Counted from the first letter of the stretch, positions 1-11,794 are shown. The stretch is DNA of 64,000 nucleotides from Mixophyes australis (GCA_036250195.1 JAVHZZ010000017.1:1736001-1800000); one strand, 5' to 3'. Notes: a model not told the origin generated them from the letters alone. Numbers and translations are program-made.

Positions 1-1160
1 GTGCCAGCCCTGCTTCCACCACACATGCCCCCTGTGCCAGCCCTGCTTCCACCACACATGCCCCCTGTGCCAGCCCAGCTTCCACCACACATGCCCCCTG
101 TGCCAGCCCTGCTTCCACCACACATGCCCCCTGTGCCAGCCCAGCTTCCACCACACATGCCCCCTGTGCCAGCCCAGCTTCCACCACACATGCCCCCTGT
201 GCCAGCCCAGCTTCCACCACACATGCCCCCTGTGCCAGCCCAGCTTCCACCACACATGCCCCCTGTGCCAGCCCAGCTTCCACCACACCCTGTGCCAGCC
301 CAGCTTCCACCACACCCTGTGCCAGCCCAGCTTCCACCACACCCTGTGCCAGCCCAGCTTCCACCACACCCTGTGCCAGCCCAGCTTCCACCACACCCTG
401 TGCCAGCCCAGCTTCCACCACACCCTGTGCCAGCCCTGCTTCCACCACACCCTGTGCCAGCCCTGCTTCCACCACACCCTGTGCCAGCCCTGCTTCCACC
501 ACACATGCCCCCTGTGCCAGCCCTGCTTCCACCACACATGCCCCCTGTGCCAGCCCAGCTTCCACCACACATGCCCCCTGTGCCAGCCCAGCTTCCACCA
601 CACATGCCCCCTGTGCCAGCCCAGCTTCCACCACACCCTGTGCCAGCCCAGCTTCCACCACACCCTGTGCCAGCCCTGCTTCCACCACACATGCCCCCTG
701 TGCCAGCCCTGCTTCCACCACACATGCCCCCTGTGCCAGCCCTGCATCCACCACACATGCCCCCTGTGCCAGCCCTGCATCCACCACACATGCCCCCTGT
801 GCCAGCCCTGCATCCACCACACATGCCCCCTGTGCCAGCCCTGCTTCCACCACACATGCCCCCTGTGCCAGCCCTGCTTCCACCACACCCTGTGCCAGCC
901 CTGCTTCCACCACACATGCCCCCTGTGCCAGCCCTGCTTCCACCACACATGCCCCCTGTGCCAGCCCTGCTTCCACCACACATGCCCCCTGTGCCAGCCC
1001 TGCTTCCACCACACATGCCCCCTGTGCCAGCCCTGCTTCCACCACACATGCCCCCTGTGCCAGCCCTGCTTCCACCACACATGCCCCCTGTGCCAGCCCA
1101 GCTTCCACCACACATGCCCCCTGTGCCAGCCCTGCATCCACCACACACTCACAAACACTA
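1..1160. repeat. 33/24-bp minisatellite, proline-rich in one frame
   Basis: About 35 tandem units of roughly 33 bp (core gtgccagccctgcttccacc), with a block of shortened 24-bp units lacking atgccccct (about 283-490 and again near 630-680). One frame reads a Pro-rich repeat (PPHMPPVPA), but the other two frames of the unit also lack stops and both unit lengths are multiples of three, so an open frame is expected without coding. The array reaches the left window edge, so its full size is unknown. It is not seen next to the right copy of the duplication. Confidence 0.9.
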
Positions 1161-1269
1161 GCTTCCCTTCTACTTACCTTTTTGTACACGATAGCAGCCA
1201 AGATCCGAAAGAAACGATGGCGCTCCTGCACAGATAATACAGCCTTTCAGCAGCCCGCCTAATACTTTG

Positions 1270-1649
1270 TACCATGTGACCGCTGCGATCACATGACCCT
1301 GTGACGTCATATTGACGTGCCAGGGTACCTAACCCGAAGGGGATTTAGCCGCTACCATAAGGTATGTTCATTACGATATGGTAGTAGCTAAATCCCCTTC
1401 AGCTAATTCTGTGACATCACGAGGTCATGTGACTGTAGTCACATGGTACACAGTGCAGGAGCTGCTGCTGGATGGTAGCGGCTAAATCCCCTTCAGCTTA
1501 GGTACCTTCCCAGTCACTCTGACATCACCAGGGTCATGTGACCGCTGCGGTCACATGGTACACACAGTGAAGGCTGATGGAACTGTATGGATGTCGGTGC
1601 AGAAGCTGCAGCATTTCTGTCTGTTCCTGGAGTCACTGTGTAGAAAAAG
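1270..1649 (+). promoter_or_regulatory. Candidate promoter and non-coding first exon (left copy)
   Basis: The block holds a perfect CRE palindrome TGACGTCA (1302-1309) and three copies of a TCATGTGAC...GTCACATG E-box-like palindrome (near 1273, 1425 and 1535). It ends at a good splice donor, AAAAAG|GTAAGAG, after 1649. The paralogous block at 56318-56444 also ends in a GTAAGA donor. The promoter role is inferred from motif density and the conserved donor; no coding exon that it clearly joins is seen nearby. Confidence 0.4.
1324..1507. mobile_element. MITE-like inverted repeat in promoter block
   Basis: The outer arms 1324-1358 and about 1472-1507 share a ggtacctaa...ctaccat inverted repeat; the 23-bp core (1336-1358 against 1472-1494) is perfect. 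A further imperfect inner arm lies at 1378-1400. The right duplication copy begins inside this structure (about 56318). The superfamily is not clear. Confidence 0.55.
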
Positions 1650-1694
1650 GTAAGAGGAAGGGGTAATGTGACAGGGAGCTAGTGTGTGTGAGAT

Positions 1695-2968
1695 GGAAGC
1701 TGCTGGGCAGAGAGGGGACATGTGTGACTAAAGGTGCTGGGCAGAGAGGGGACATGTGTGACTAAAGGTGCTGGGCAGAGAGGGGACATGTGTGACTAAA
1801 GGTGCTGGGCAGAGGGGGCATGTGTGACTAAAGGTGCTGGGCAGAGAGGGGACATGTGTGACTAAAGGTGCTGGGCAGAGAGGGGACATGTGTGACTAAA
1901 GGTGCTGGGCAGAGAGTGGACATGTGTGACTAAAGGTGATGGGGAGGGGACATGTGTGACTAAAGGTGCTGGGCAGAGAGGGGACATGTGTGACTAAAGG
2001 TGCTGGACAGAGAGGGGACATGTGTGACTAAAGGTGATGGGGAGGGGACATGTGTGACTAAAGGTGCTGGGCAGAGAGGGGACATGTGTGACTAAAGGTG
2101 CTGGGCAGAGAGGGGACATGTGTGACTAAAGGTGCTGGGCAGAGAGGGGACATGTGTGACTGAAGGTGCTGGGCAGAGAGGGGACATGTGTGACTAAAGG
2201 TGCTGGGCAGAGAGGGGACATGTGTGACTAAAGGTGCTGGGCAGAGAGGGGACATGTGTGACTAAAGGTGCTGGGCAGAGAGGGGACATGTGTGACTAAA
2301 GGTGCTGGGCAGAGAGGGGACATGTGTGACTAAAGGTGCTGGGCAGAGAGGGGACATGTGTGACTAAAGGTGCTGGGCAGAGAGGGGACATGTGTGACTA
2401 AAGGTGCTGGGCAGAGAGGGGACATGTGTGACTAAAGGTGCTGGGCAGAGAGGGGACATGTGTGACTAAAGGTGCTGGACAGAGAGGGGACATGTGTGAC
2501 TAAAGGTGCTGGGCAGAGAGAGGGACATGTGTGACTAAAGGGGCTGGGCAGAGAGGGGACATGTGTGACTAATGGTGCTGGGCAGAGAGGGGACATGTGT
2601 GACTAAAGGTGCTGGGCAGAGAGGGGGACATGTGTGACTAAAGGTGCTTGGTAGAGAGGGGACATGTGTGACTAAAGGTGCTGGGCAGAGAGGGGACATG
2701 TGTGACTAAAGGTGCTGGGCAGAGAGGGGACATGTGTGACTAAAGGTGCTGGGCAGAGAGGGGACATGTGTGACTAAAGGTGCTTGGTAGAGAGGGGACA
2801 TGTGTGATTAAAGCATGTGGGCAGAGGGGGCATGTGTGACTAAAGGTGATGGGGAGGGGACATGTGTGACTAAAGGTGCTGGGCAGAGAGGGGGCATGTG
2901 TGACTAAAGGTGCTGGGCAGAGAGGGGGACATGTGTGACTAAAGGTGCTGGGCAGAGGGGGCATGTGA
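1695..2968. repeat. 34-bp minisatellite, about 37 units (left copy)
   Basis: Tandem units of about 34 bp (core ggtgctgggcagagagggga) just downstream of the 1649 splice donor, so possibly within an intron. Occasional units are shortened. The paralogous array at 56463-56988 has only about 15 units. Apparent minus-strand ORFs here are repeat artefacts. Confidence 0.92.
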
Positions 2969-4060
2969 AGGAGAAGTCTCTTCCCCACACGGCCCCTCCT
3001 CAAACAACAATAACCTGACAACAGTTGCTAACTTTTCTCTGTTATTCCCCATGACACGTATTACATGATCTTTTCCCTCACAAGCCTCCTGCCCACAATC
3101 GTGTCTCACTGCTGCCCACCAGCTTTTACCTCACAGGCCCCGCTGCCTCAATCCTGACACCTCTCTTACTTCAAAATGAAAGAGGCGCCTTTTATTTGAA
3201 AGAGGAGTAGATCCTTAGCAGTGAATGAGATAATAATACAGAGATCATTATTGCCATAGATGTTGTGGTTATGTTTTTCTTAAAATACTGTATCTAGCCA
3301 GAGTTTAGTCAGATGATATTATCATTACAGGCCATTAATATAATTGCTTTTGTCACAAAACTGTACATAAGACACCTCAATTATCTCACAAAAATAACAA
3401 TACATCCAGATTTCTATGCACTGTTTTTAGGTGAAAAACTTCAGCCTTCTCACTTATCCATAACTTAAAGTTTTGGTATATCTCAGGCATTAATTGGGGA
3501 TATCAGGAACCATTGGAGGATATTGTAGGGACCAGGCGAAAGGGCCATTTAAGACATCCTAGAAGTTCACAGACACTCCTCCTGCTCTATACGCTCTCCT
3601 GTTAGGCCTTCAGTTTAGATTAAGTGCCCAGCGGAGCAGGATATATATCTTATTACTGGAGTGGTCTCCAAAGTCTGCAACTGAACGCGCACATTGCGGA
3701 TAACTGTGCAATATTCGGAGCCGGGGGTTCAGATGTACCGAGGTAGTGCTTACGATAATGCCCCCCTCACAATGCTGGGTTCCTCTGTGGGACCCAGCCA
3801 TAGACGCTACAAAGGTTCCCAGGTAGTGATTGCAGGAATGGCCGTCACTGCTGCACAGTGCTCTGTAGTGCACAGTGCTGGAAGATAGGTTTAGCAAGTT
3901 GCTGTTGGCCACTGGAATGGCTACTTCTTAGTGTTGGGGCAGCTTCATGTTTCCTTAAGGGGCCTGGGTCAGATGGGGGTTACTGGGTATATATAAGCCC
4001 CCACTGGGCACTGGACGTGTGGACGGTGCGTCCTTTTGTACAGCTACAAATGCATTTTTT
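2969..4060. other. Duplicated non-coding stretch
   Basis: Conserved in the right copy (56989-58060). No exon with splice sites and an ATG is supported. A TATATAAG at about 3990 is present in both copies but nothing convincing is encoded downstream. Confidence 0.5.
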
Positions 4061-4520
4061 CTTGTACTACAAAGCAATTTTTGTTACATACCATCCAGAC
4101 TGCTGCAACATCCATCTTGCTGCCATGATATCTTGGTCCCCTACAGTCCATTCAAATAGTCGCTGCAGGAATATCCTCCCTACTCTCTATCATTAATTAC
4201 TGTTCTGCTACCGAAATCATCTTGTCTTCCATTTTAATTATCTTTTCACTGCAAAAGTATTTAGAGCTGTCCAATCCATTCCCACCTGTTATATCTATTA
4301 TCACAATCTGTACGTACCCACCCTCTGCTCACGTTGACGCTTTATTTTTCCTAGGTTACCTCCGCTCTCAGGACTGCGACCCTTCTTGAATGCTGCCCCT
4401 GGAAATCTTCACAGAATGTCTGTCTGTCATGTATGGTCTCTACCTGCAGGACCCTGCTGAAAGCTCATCTATTTACCGGACAGTTCACATAGTGCGTGTG
4501 ACTTACTTCTCCCAGAGCTG
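4061..4520 (+). pseudogene. Decayed L2-like LINE 3' region
   Basis: The stretch resembles the C-terminal end of L2-type reverse transcriptase ORFs: a CTGCAACATCCATCTTGCTG segment, then the 'primer-proximal' tail with GACTGCGACCCTTCTTGAATG and an AAAGCTCATCTATTTACC segment. It is broken by many stops and frameshifts. The right copy at 58070-58530 is equally decayed, so the insertion predates the duplication. The family assignment is from recognition of the pattern only. Confidence 0.5.
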
Positions 4521-4870
4521 TGCTCCAGGGGGGTAAAGGGACACGTTCTGGAGCGGACTGTTATGTGTTTTTGTTCTTTAAAGTATCCGTTCATCAAGCG
4601 ATATTAACAAAGGAGAACACAAGAAACATAATAAAAACAGTTTAATTATTTTATTTCTACTCCTGAACTTCATGTTATTATCCCACCTGATGAATTTAAC
4701 GTGAAGACTGATAGCTGTGTTGTCACTTGTTATGATGAGGACCAGCAAGTGGAATATATAACCTGATATTGTAAATGGACGTTATCAGACATTTGTGTGC
4801 GCTGTTACATACTACAGACAGCTGAGCTTTGTAATATATATTTGAATATTTTGTAACCAATACATAATGT

Positions 4871-4878
4871 AATGTAAA
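4871..4878. repeat. hAT target-site duplication, left
   Basis: AATGTAAA just before the left terminus. It pairs with GATGTAAA at 13026-13033 (7 of 8). The unoccupied site in the right copy reads GATGTAAA (58877-58884). An 8-bp duplication is the hallmark of hAT elements. Confidence 0.88.
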
Positions 4879-4935
4879 TAGAGATGGGCGGGTCCGGTTC
4901 TCCGAGAACCGAACCCACCCGAACTTTGGGTATCC

Positions 4936-4963
4936 GAGTACCGAGCTGAGCAGCTCGGTACTC
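4936..4963. repeat. Perfect 13-bp palindrome in hAT left subterminal zone
   Basis: GAGTACCGAGCTG and its exact reverse complement are separated by two bases (AG). Further short palindromes (ccgagaacc types) lie nearby. hAT transposases bind subterminal repeats, so this is a candidate binding site; that role is inference. Confidence 0.6.
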
Positions 4964-5050
4964 TCCCGCCCATTCCGAATCCAAATCGAGGCCGAACGTC
5001 ATTGTGACGTCGTCGGATCTCGGGACTCGGTTCTCGCGATACTTCAACTT

Positions 5051-5058
5051 TATAAATA
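5051..5058 (+). promoter_or_regulatory. TATA box of the hAT transposase gene
   Basis: TATAAATA, 172 bp inside the left terminus and on the transposase strand, followed by a region free of TIR-like sequence. The leader to the ORF start is about 3.6 kb and is mostly the 100-bp array. Confidence 0.5.
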
Positions 5059-5223
5059 CACGCCTCCACAGCAATCCATCGCCATTTGACAGAGGGAGAG
5101 AGCAGGGTGTAGTCATAGGCTAATTAAAGCAGGGACAGAGAATACAATATTGTTCTTGCAATTGCTCTAACCAAAATCGCTAGTGCAGAGAGGAGGATAG
5201 AGGTTTATTATTTTTTCTTCATA

Positions 5224-8200
5224 TTTGGCACTCCCCAGCGCTTTTGGGGTGTCCCCCATAATTGTGCATTAATATTTCTGGCTGTCAAAAGTCATATCTG
5301 TCAGCAGTATCTACTAAATAATTTGTAGCACACCTCAGTGTTTTTGGGGTGTCCTCCCTAATTGTGCATTAATATTTCTGGCTGTCAAAAGTCATATCTG
5401 TCAGCAGTATCTACTCAATAATTTTTAGCACTCCTCAGTGTTTTTGGGGTGTCCTCCCTAATTGTGCATTAATATTTCTGGCTGTCAAAAGTCATATCTG
5501 TCAGCAGTATCTACTAAATAATTTTTAGCACTCCTCAGTGTTTTTGGGGTGTCCTCCCTAATTGTGCATTAATATTTCTGGCTGTCAAAAGTCATATCTG
5601 TCAGCAGTATCTACTAAATAATTTTTAGCACTCCTCAGTGTTTTTGGGGTGTCCTCCCTAATTGTGCATTAATATTTCTGGCTGTCAAAAGTCATATCTG
5701 TCAGCAGTATCTACTCAATAATTTTAGCACTCCTCAGTGTTTTTGGGGTGTCCTCCCTAATTGTGCATTAATATTTCTGGCTGTCAAAAGTCATATCTGT
5801 CAGCAGTATCTACTCAATAATTTTTAGCACTCCTCAGTGTTTTTGGGGTGTCCTCCCTAATTGTGCATTAATATTTCTGGCTGTCAAAAGTCATATCTGT
5901 CAGCAGTATCTACTCAATAATTTTTAGCACTCCTCAGTGTTTTTGGGGTGTCCTCCCTAATTGTGCATTAATATTTCTGGCTGTCAAAAGTCATATCTGT
6001 CAGCAGTATCTACTCAATAATTTTTAGCACTCCTCAGTGTTTTTGGGGTGTCCTCCCTAATTGTGCATTAATATTTCTGGCTGTCAAAAGTCATATCTGT
6101 CAGCAGTATCTACTAAATAATTTTTAGCACTCCTCAGTGTTTTTGGGGTGTCCTCCCTAATTGTGCATTAATATTTCTGGCTGTCAAAAGTCATATCTGT
6201 CAGCAGTATCTACTCAATAATTTTTAGCACTCCTCAGTGTTTTTGGGGTGTCCTCCCTAATTGTGCATTAATATTTCTGGCTGTAAAAAGTCATATCTGT
6301 CAGCAGTATCTACTCAATAATTTTTAGCACTCCTCAGTGTTTTTGGGGTGTCCTCCCTAATTGTGCATTAATATTTCTGGCTGTCAAAAGTCATATCTGT
6401 CAGCAGTATCTACTCAATAATTTTTAGCACTCCTCAGTGTTTTTGGGGTGTCCTCCCTAATTGTGCATTAATATTTCTGGCTGTCAAAAGTCATATCTGT
6501 CAGCAGTATCTACTAAATAATTTTTAGCACTCCTCAGTGTTTTTGGGGTGTCCTCCCTAATTGTGCATTAATATTTCTGGCTGTCAAAAGTCATATCTGT
6601 CAGCAGTATCTACTAAATAATTTTTAGCACTCCTCAGTGTTTTTGGGGTGTCCTCCCTAATTGTGCATTAATATTTCTGGCTGTCAAAAGTCATATCTGT
6701 CAGCAGTATCTACTCAATAATTTTTAGCACTCCTCAGTGTTTTTGGGGTGTCCTCCCTAATTGTGCATTAATATTTCTGGCTGTCAAAAGTCATATCTGT
6801 CAGCAGTATCTACTCAATAATTTTTAGCACTCCTCAGTGTTTTTGGGGTGTCCTCCCTAATTGTGCATTAATATTTCTGGCTGTCAAAAGTCATATCTGT
6901 CAGCAGTATCTACTCAATAATTTTTAGCACTCCTCAGTGTTTTTGGGGTGTCCTCCCTAATTGTGCATTAATATTTCTGGCTGTCAAAAGTCATATCTGT
7001 CAGCAGTATCTACTCAATAATTTTTAGCACTCCTCAGTGTTTTTGGGGTGTCCTCCCTAATTGTGCATTAATATTTCTGGCTGTCAAAAGTCATATCTGT
7101 CAGCAGTATCTACTCAATAATTTTTAGCACTCCTCAGTGTTTTTGGGGTGTCCTCCCTAATTGTGCATTAATATTTCTGGCTGTCAAAAGTCATATCTGT
7201 CAGCAGTATCTACTAAATAATTTTTAGCACTCCTCAGTGTTTTTAGGGTGTCCTCCCTAATTGTGCATTAATATTTCTGGCTGTCAAAAGTCATATCTGT
7301 TAGCAGTATTTACTAAATAATTTTTAGCACTCCTCAGTGTTTTTGGGGTGTCCTCCCTAATTGTGCATTAATATTTCTGGCTGTCAAAAGTCATATCTGT
7401 CAGCAGTATCTACTCAATAATTTTTAGCACTCCTCAGTGTTTTTGGGGTGTCCTCCCTAATTGTGCATTAATATTTCTGGCTGTCAAAAGTCATATCTGT
7501 CAGCAGTATCTACTCAATAATTTTTAGCACTCCTCAGTGTTTTTGGGGTGTCCTCCCTAATTGTGCATTAATATTTCTGGCTGTCAAAAGTCATATCTGT
7601 CAGCAGTATCTACTCAATAATTTTTAGCACTCCTCAGTGTTTTTGGGGTGTCCTCCCTAATTGTGCATTAATATTTCTGGCTGTCAAAAGTCATATCTGT
7701 CAGCAGTATCTACTCAATAATTTTTAGCACTCCTCAGTGTTTTTGGGGTGTCCTCCCTAATTGTGCATTAATATTTCTGGCTGTCAAAAGTCATATCTGT
7801 CAGCAGTATCTACTCAATAATTTTTAGCACTCCTCAGTGTTTTTGGGGTGTCCTCCCTAATTGTGCATTAATATTTCTGGCTGTCAAAAGTCATATCTGT
7901 CAGCAGTATCTACTCAATAATTTTTAGCACTCCTCAGTGTTTTTGGGGTGTCCTCCCTAATTGTGCATTAATATTTCTGGCTGTCAAAAGTCATATCTGT
8001 CAGCAGTATCTACTAAATAATTTTTAGCACTCCTCAGTGTTTTTGGGGTGTCCTCCCTAATTGTGCATTAATATTTCTGGCTGTCAAAAGTCATATCTGT
8101 CAGCAGTATCTACTCAATAATTTTTAGCACTCCTCAGTGTTTTTGGGGTGTCCTCCCTAATTGTGCATTAATATTTCTGGCTGTCAAAAGTCATATCTGT

Positions 8201-8640
8201 CAGCAGTATCTACTCAATAATTTTTAGCACTCCTCAGTGTTTTTGGGGTGTCCTCCCTAATTGTGCATTAATATTTCTGGCTGTCAAAAGTCATATATGT
8301 CAGCAGTATCTACTCAATAATTTTTAGCACTCCTCAGTGTTTTTGGGGTGTCCTCCCTAATTGTGCATTAATATTTCTGGCTGTCAAAAGTCATATCTGT
8401 CAGCAGTATCTACTCAATAATTTTTAGCACTCCTCAGTGTTTTTGGGGTGTCCTCCCTAATTGTGCATTAATATTTCTGGCTGTCAAAAGTCATATCTGT
8501 CAGCAGTATCTACTAAATAATTTTTAGCACTCCTCAGTGTTTTTGGGGTGTCCTCCCTAATTGTGCATTAATATTTCTGGCTGTCAAAAGTCATAACTGT
8601 CAGCAGAATCTACTAAATAATTTTTAGCACTCCCCAGTGG
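5224..8640. repeat. 100-bp tandem array in hAT leader, about 34 units
   Basis: Units are exactly 100 bp and nearly identical (core tggctgtcaaaagtcatatc). Two forms differ at ctcaataa versus ctaaataa. The first unit (CACTCCCCAGCGCTTTTGGGG) and last unit (CACTCCCCAGTGGTTTGCGC) are the most diverged, as expected when an array grows from the inside. The array lies between the TATA box and the transposase start. Confidence 0.97.
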
Positions 8641-8652
8641 TTTGCGCTCAGA

Positions 8653-11646
8653 ATGGATTCAAAGCAGTCCACATATGATCTAAATGAGCAACCAGGTTCT
8701 GTCACCAGTCCTGATGTTAGTGTTCCCAGTACGTCATCTGGCCAAGGCGATGTCAAACAACAGAGTGTTTTCAAATTAGTGCAAAAAACAAAAACCAAAA
8801 AAAAATTTACTGTATTGAAGCGAAAAAGAAGTGTAACTGAGCAAAAGTTAAGTGACGATAAAAAAAAAATTGCAAGCATGCCATTCTACACACGCAGTGG
8901 CAAAGAGAGAATGAGGCCTTCACCTTTGGCTATTAGTGGCAGATCCCAAAAAGTTACCCAGGCTACAATTGGTGCACAACTACTGTTACGCGTCAAAGCT
9001 GAGCTGCAAGATAACAGTGAGGCATTACAGGAGAATATTTGCTCTGATTCACAAATGACAACAATCCCTGTGGAGAGTCCATCCAACAGTGGGATGTCTA
9101 ATCGTGAGCATTCTGCTGATGTGTGCCTTAATAGCCCGAGTGTAGCCGGTGATACCCAAATTGAGGATGCCACTTTGGAATTAGAAGAGGATGAGGGGGA
9201 GATTTGTGTAGGCGACGAGGGCGCTAATGAGGATGTTGATGAGGATGAGGTTGTTTGTGTAAGTCCTGCACCAGTGGCAGCAGTTCTGGCACGTGACAAG
9301 AAAAAGGCCATTGTCATGCCTGGGCATAAAACAGAAAAATCCACTTCTTATGTGTGGAATTATTTCTACCCAAATCCAGACAACAATTGTATAGCCATTT
9401 GTAGTGTATGTGAAGCCACAGTCAGTCGAGGGAGGGACCTTAACCATCTTGGAACCTCGTCTATGTTACGCCATTTAACGAGAGTTCATGGCAAAGTGTT
9501 GGGAAAAGCTGAAAGTTCTTCCCAAAAGAATACAAGCACTCCCTCATCAGCTAAGACCCTCCGCTCACCGACATACCGACGGCTACAAAATACACCCACC
9601 ACACCATCCTCATCAATATCCTCAGTAGCGCTCGGAGTTAGCCCGGCATCCCACTTAAGGCTGGATGACTCCGGCACTATTATTGATTCCTCTGAAGAAA
9701 GCGTTAGTCCTGCTGCTGCTGTTGCTGCTGCTGGGGGTGAATCGTCATCCCAGAGGCAGGTGAATAAAATGAGCAGTCCTACATTTCAGCAATTAACTGT
9801 GAAACAATCATTTGCGAGGGGAAGCAAATATGACAGCAGTCACCCAGTCGCCAAGCGAATCACAGACGCCATGGCTGCAATGTTAGTGTTAGATCTGCGT
9901 CCAATCTCCACAATAAACGCAGCTGGTTTTTCACAGTTAATTGAGGTTTTGTGTCCGCGTTACAGAATTCCATCGCGACACCATTTCTCCCGTAAAGCTA
10001 TTCCACAACTATACCAAAAAGTGTGTAAAAATGTAGAGATTGCGCTGAAAAATGCCATTCTGCCCACTGTTCACTTAACCACAGATATGTGGACAAGTGG
10101 AAGTGGCCAAACCAAAGACTATATGACTGTGACAGCCCACTGGGTTGGTCATTCACCTTCACCAGCAGGAACAGCAGCAGCATGTACACCACTACGTAAC
10201 ATTTGTCACAGGCAGGCCACTCTTTGTATCACCGGCTTCACTAACAGGCATACGGCTGACAATTTGTTACGCAAACTGAGAGATGTGATTGATGCATGGC
10301 TTATACCACTCGGACTCTCCCCAGGGTATGTCATTTCAGATAACGCCAACAATATAGTGCGAGCATTACAGCTGGGTGATTTCCAACATATTCCCTGTTT
10401 TGCTCACACCATCAACTTGGTGGTGCAGAGCTTCCTACGAAATAACCGTGAGGTGCAGGAGATGCTTTCGGTGGCCCGTAAAATTTCAGGCCATTTCAGG
10501 CATTCAGCCACAGCATGTAGGAGATTACAGCAGCTCCAAGAGCAGTTTAACTTGCCCTGCCACCAACTTAAGCAAGAGGTGGTAACTCGGTGGAATTCCA
10601 CCCTGTACATGCTTCAGAGGATGGAGGAACAGCGCAAAGCCATCCAAGCATATTGCACAAGTCATGACATTGGGAAAGGAGGGAGGATGTATTTCAATCT
10701 TGCACAGTGGGGAATCCTTTCAGTGCTGTGCAAGGTGCTGAAACCATTTGAAGTTGTGACATGTGAGGTCAGTGCAGACTCTGCTAGTTTGAGCCAAGTC
10801 ATTCCTTTAATTAGACTATTGGAAAAGCAGCTTGAGAAAATGAAGGAGGAGCTGAAAGCAAGCAATTCAGCAAAGTATGTTGGCCTTGTCGATCAAGTAC
10901 TTAATTCGCTTCACAATGATCCTCGAGTTATTAAGATCTTGAACTCGGATCAGTACGTTTTGGCCACTGTGCTTGATCCAAGGTTTAAAACCTACATTGA
11001 GTCTTTACTTGTAAATGAGCGAGATGTGAACTTTTGCAAGGAGCTATTGCTCAGCAAGTTGGCCGCTGAACTGGGCCTCGGCTTGACGACGTGTCCTCCT
11101 TCACTTTCTCAAGCTGTTGCTCGTAAAAAATTTAATTTCCAAAAAAGAAGCAGGGAAGACACAGGGGGCAGACCAGAACAATTTAACATCTGGGCTGGTT
11201 TGAAGGATTTTTCAAAAAAATGTGTCACTTTGCCCATAACTCCATCCAATATGAGTATAAACATGCAAAGGATGGTGGAGGATTACTTTCAAGAGGTAGT
11301 TGATATGGAAATGTCAGACAGTCCCTTTCCTTACTGGGAAGAAAAGCAGGCCATTTGGAAACCCATGTACAAACTTGCTTTGCAATACCTAAGCTGCCCA
11401 CCCTCCAGTGTGTACTCTGAACGAGTGTTCAGCACAGCAGGGAACTTAGTCAGTGATCGCCGTAGAAGGTTACTTCCCAAAAATGTGGAGAAAATGATGT
11501 TTATAAAAATGAACTACATCTTCCACGAGGAAGGCCTTCACCATCCAAGACATCCAAGCACTGACTGTTCTCTAATGGCGGATTCAAGCGGCGATGAATT
11601 GATAGTCTGTGATGATGACGTACACACTGATGAGGGTGAGGATTAA
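8653..11646 (+). CDS. ZBED-type hAT transposase, 997 aa, uninterrupted
   Basis: Cut-and-paste transposase expected to act in the nucleus on the element's ends. The N-terminal region is basic (KTKKK, KRKR) followed by an acidic stretch. A BED zinc finger lies at about residues 231-279 (CSVC...HLTRVH). The RNase H-like catalytic core shows D478 (TTDMWTS), D563 (VISDNANN), the CFAH motif at 582-585, W647 (TRWNST) and E923 (YSERVFS) in the C-terminal hAT dimerisation region with RRRRLLP following. This is the DDE triad arrangement known for hAT transposases such as Hermes. No internal stop or frameshift is present. The ATG is the first after the tandem array, and the stop is TAA. The length is at the long end for hAT. 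Introns are not needed within the ORF; a leader intron is possible. Confidence 0.95.
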   Translation: MDSKQSTYDLNEQPGSVTSPDVSVPSTSSGQGDVKQQSVFKLVQKTKTKKKFTVLKRKRSVTEQKLSDDKKKIASMPFYTRSGKERMRPSPLAISGRSQKVTQATIGAQLLLRVKAELQDNSEALQENICSDSQMTTIPVESPSNSGMSNREHSADVCLNSPSVAGDTQIEDATLELEEDEGEICVGDEGANEDVDEDEVVCVSPAPVAAVLARDKKKAIVMPGHKTEKSTSYVWNYFYPNPDNNCIAICSVCEATVSRGRDLNHLGTSSMLRHLTRVHGKVLGKAESSSQKNTSTPSSAKTLRSPTYRRLQNTPTTPSSSISSVALGVSPASHLRLDDSGTIIDSSEESVSPAAAVAAAGGESSSQRQVNKMSSPTFQQLTVKQSFARGSKYDSSHPVAKRITDAMAAMLVLDLRPISTINAAGFSQLIEVLCPRYRIPSRHHFSRKAIPQLYQKVCKNVEIALKNAILPTVHLTTDMWTSGSGQTKDYMTVTAHWVGHSPSPAGTAAACTPLRNICHRQATLCITGFTNRHTADNLLRKLRDVIDAWLIPLGLSPGYVISDNANNIVRALQLGDFQHIPCFAHTINLVVQSFLRNNREVQEMLSVARKISGHFRHSATACRRLQQLQEQFNLPCHQLKQEVVTRWNSTLYMLQRMEEQRKAIQAYCTSHDIGKGGRMYFNLAQWGILSVLCKVLKPFEVVTCEVSADSASLSQVIPLIRLLEKQLEKMKEELKASNSAKYVGLVDQVLNSLHNDPRVIKILNSDQYVLATVLDPRFKTYIESLLVNERDVNFCKELLLSKLAAELGLGLTTCPPSLSQAVARKKFNFQKRSREDTGGRPEQFNIWAGLKDFSKKCVTLPITPSNMSINMQRMVEDYFQEVVDMEMSDSPFPYWEEKQAIWKPMYKLALQYLSCPPSSVYSERVFSTAGNLVSDRRRRLLPKNVEKMMFIKMNYIFHEEGLHHPRHPSTDCSLMADSSGDELIVCDDDVHTDEGED

Positions 11647-11794
11647 GCTGATAACATCTTTTTAAAACTTTCTATGTAAGTGTAGGGTGCAATCTACCCC
11701 CAAAGAGGAAAGGGACTTGTGGCATTTCCATATCACATACCATCTTGAAAGGCTGCTGTTAGGGCAATTTATCCTTAAGGGTAGGGTGTCATAG

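Noticed and set aside
1..1161. Long proline-rich open frame (386 codons) as a protein-coding exon
   Set aside because: All three frames of the unit lack stop codons and unit lengths are multiples of three, so openness carries no coding information. There is no start context or splice site.
3990..4060. TATATAAG as a promoter
   Set aside because: Conserved in both copies, but no coding exon or other promoter motif follows. Too weak to call.
3858..4196. 112-codon frame conserved in both duplication copies (57867-58205)
   Set aside because: It does not start with ATG. Of nine substitutions or changed codons between the copies only one is silent, so there is no sign of selection on a protein, and its 3' half is LINE relic.
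5224..8640. 100-bp array as a CRISPR array or centromeric satellite
   Set aside because: Units are contiguous without spacers, and the array is confined within the transposon termini.
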